Part shown: positions 4,785 through 5,742 of the stretch, one piece after another | Layout of the letters: each line of letters opens with the position of its first letter | How positions within the stretch are numbered: the stretch's first letter is position 1 | Assembly: GCA_021443945.1 (NCBI GenBank) | Contig: JABUSF010000005.1 | Coordinates: 119,152 to 124,893 of the forward strand | Direction: 5' to 3' | Length of the DNA: 5,742 nucleotides | Source: Ileibacterium sp. | GTDB taxonomy: Bacteria > Bacillota_I > Bacilli_A > Erysipelotrichales > Erysipelotrichaceae | Position numbers and translations under genes: made by a program | The notes under the pieces: generated by a model | What the model saw: the letters and a program-made list of their open reading frames with translations, nothing else | Databases searched by the model: none | What the model was told of the DNA's origin: nothing

Positions 4785-5742
4785 TGAAACTGCCCGATTT
4801 TAAAACGGAGCAGTGGATGAACGATTATGAAAGGCAGGCTGTATACAACCTGACAGACACCACCATCCAGGCGGTGTCTTTTTCAGAACTGATGAGTCTC
4901 GAACCGGAAGCCTTTTCCGATTTGATTCTGGATTATGGACACATTACAGGACTTCCGGCGCTGCGTCAGGAAGTCCTCCGTCTTTATGAGAATCAGGACC
5001 CTGCCACTTTATCCATTGCCAGCGGATGTCTGGAGGCAAACTTTGTCATCATGGAAACGCTTCTTGAGCCTGGAAAAAGAGTGATCACGGTCGCTCCCGG
5101 TTACCAGCAGTTTTTTGATGTTCCCAAAGTGCTGGGATGTGAGGTAGACATCGTCCGGCTGAGTCAGGATGACTGGCAGCTGAACCTGGAAGACATTCGA
5201 AAGGCTGTAAAAGACAATACTGCCATGATTATTATCAACAATCCTTCCAACCCCACCGGTGCGCTTCTGAGCCGTGAGGAAATGGAAAAGCTGGCAGCCA
5301 TTGCCAGAGAGCACGATCTTTGGATTTTGTGTGATGAAGCCTTTCTTCTGCCGGACCAAAAACATCCGTCCATGTCCGACATTTATGAAAAAGCCATCAG
5401 CACCAGCTCTCTTTCCAAAACCCTCGGAATGGCAGGGATCCGGCTGGGATGGATCAAAGGCCATCCGGAGGTCATTCATGATATTGCTGTTCGAAATGAC
5501 TACACCATGATCTCCACCGCCGGTCTTCGGGACTTGTGTGCCTGGACAGGATTGAAGCACAAAGAAAGATTTCTGGCCCGCGGTGCCGCCATTCTGGATC
5601 AGAATCGGGCGGATGTGCAGAAATGGCTTTCTGCGACAGATCTGTTTTCTGTCCGACTGCCTGATGCCGGTACTACATGCTTTATGAAAATTCTGGCGGA
5701 GGTGGATGATGTTCATTTCTGCCAAAGTCTCCTTCGGGACAC
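4784..5742 (+). CDS. Fold-type I PLP-dependent enzyme, aminotransferase class I/II family (3' end outside window)
   Basis: About 319 residues are present and the frame is still open at the window edge; the family usually reaches about 370, so some 50 C-terminal residues are missing. Cofactor residues are clear: Asn156 in NNPSNPTG (152-159), Asp184 in LCDEAF for the pyridine nitrogen, Lys212 in SSLSKTLG as the Schiff-base lysine, and Arg220 for the phosphate. YGHITGLPALR (51-61) is the family's N-terminal motif. Phe187 occupies the place of the Tyr that normally contacts PLP O3' (Tyr225 in aspartate aminotransferase). The C-terminal substrate-carboxylate Arg cannot be checked. The overall pattern (GCLEANF, PGYQQ, then a Trp before NLEDI) recalls proteins annotated as capreomycidine synthase-like, but I cannot confirm that subgroup. 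ATG 4784 overlaps the ATPase stop, with AGGAAAGG at 4763-4770 some 13 nt upstream. Co-transcription with an arginine-type importer suggests action on arginine or a relative; this is inference. Confidence 0.93.
   Translation, partial: MKLPDFKTEQWMNDYERQAVYNLTDTTIQAVSFSELMSLEPEAFSDLILDYGHITGLPALRQEVLRLYENQDPATLSIASGCLEANFVIMETLLEPGKRVITVAPGYQQFFDVPKVLGCEVDIVRLSQDDWQLNLEDIRKAVKDNTAMIIINNPSNPTGALLSREEMEKLAAIAREHDLWILCDEAFLLPDQKHPSMSDIYEKAISTSSLSKTLGMAGIRLGWIKGHPEVIHDIAVRNDYTMISTAGLRDLCAWTGLKHKERFLARGAAILDQNRADVQKWLSATDLFSVRLPDAGTTCFMKILAEVDDVHFCQSLLRD

Noticed and set aside
5009..5725. A 238-codon minus-strand frame opposite the PLP enzyme gene
   Set aside because: The + strand frame carries intact PLP motifs. 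The minus-strand protein has no recognisable domain and arises from codon bias on the other strand.
1..5742. CRISPR arrays, insertion sequences, tRNA or rRNA genes, phage or defence genes
   Set aside because: No spaced direct repeats, transposase-like frames, cloverleaf genes or defence-type domains were seen on either strand.

Overview
The window looks like part of a bacterial chromosome from the Bacillota. It has about 50% GC, purine-rich Shine-Dalgarno sequences before most genes, tightly overlapping genes, and a T-box tRNA-sensing leader with the invariant AGGTGGTACCGCG element. The protein families suit a gut-type Clostridia or Erysipelotrichia member, but that finer placement is a guess. 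All convincing genes lie on the + strand.

Region 1 (1-2226) opens with a Rho-independent terminator at 9-34. Three closely spaced genes follow: an unrecognised acidic protein (56 or 92 to 577), a UPF0237-type ACT-domain protein (592-861) and a UPF0210/PFL-family protein (871-2226). The ACT and UPF0210 genes are a recurrent pair of unknown biochemical role. The gene in front of them is the least understood part of the window. No terminator is visible after this group.

Region 2 (2227-2603) has no protein gene but is full of regulatory sequence. A strong sigma-A-type promoter with an extended -10 (2312-2340) would start a transcript near 2347. The T-box leader runs from there to a terminator ending at 2557. 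Threading its Stem I on the well-studied glyQS leader gives a specifier loop whose codon reads CGT at 2431-2433, so the predicted effector is uncharged tRNA-Arg.

Region 3 (2604-5742) is the operon controlled by that leader. It encodes a lipoprotein substrate-binding protein, a HisM/GlnP-type permease and a GlnQ/ArtP-type ATPase, which together form a complete polar amino-acid ABC importer. A fold-type I PLP enzyme of the aminotransferase class I/II family follows and is cut off by the window end. The coding overlaps are 1, 8 and 1 nt, so the four genes are probably translationally coupled.

The Arg-type T-box and the transporter family agree: arginine shortage should raise arginine (or related basic amino acid) import. 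The open question is why a PLP enzyme with a Phe in place of the usual cofactor-contacting Tyr is induced by the same shortage signal. This is the observation I would follow first.
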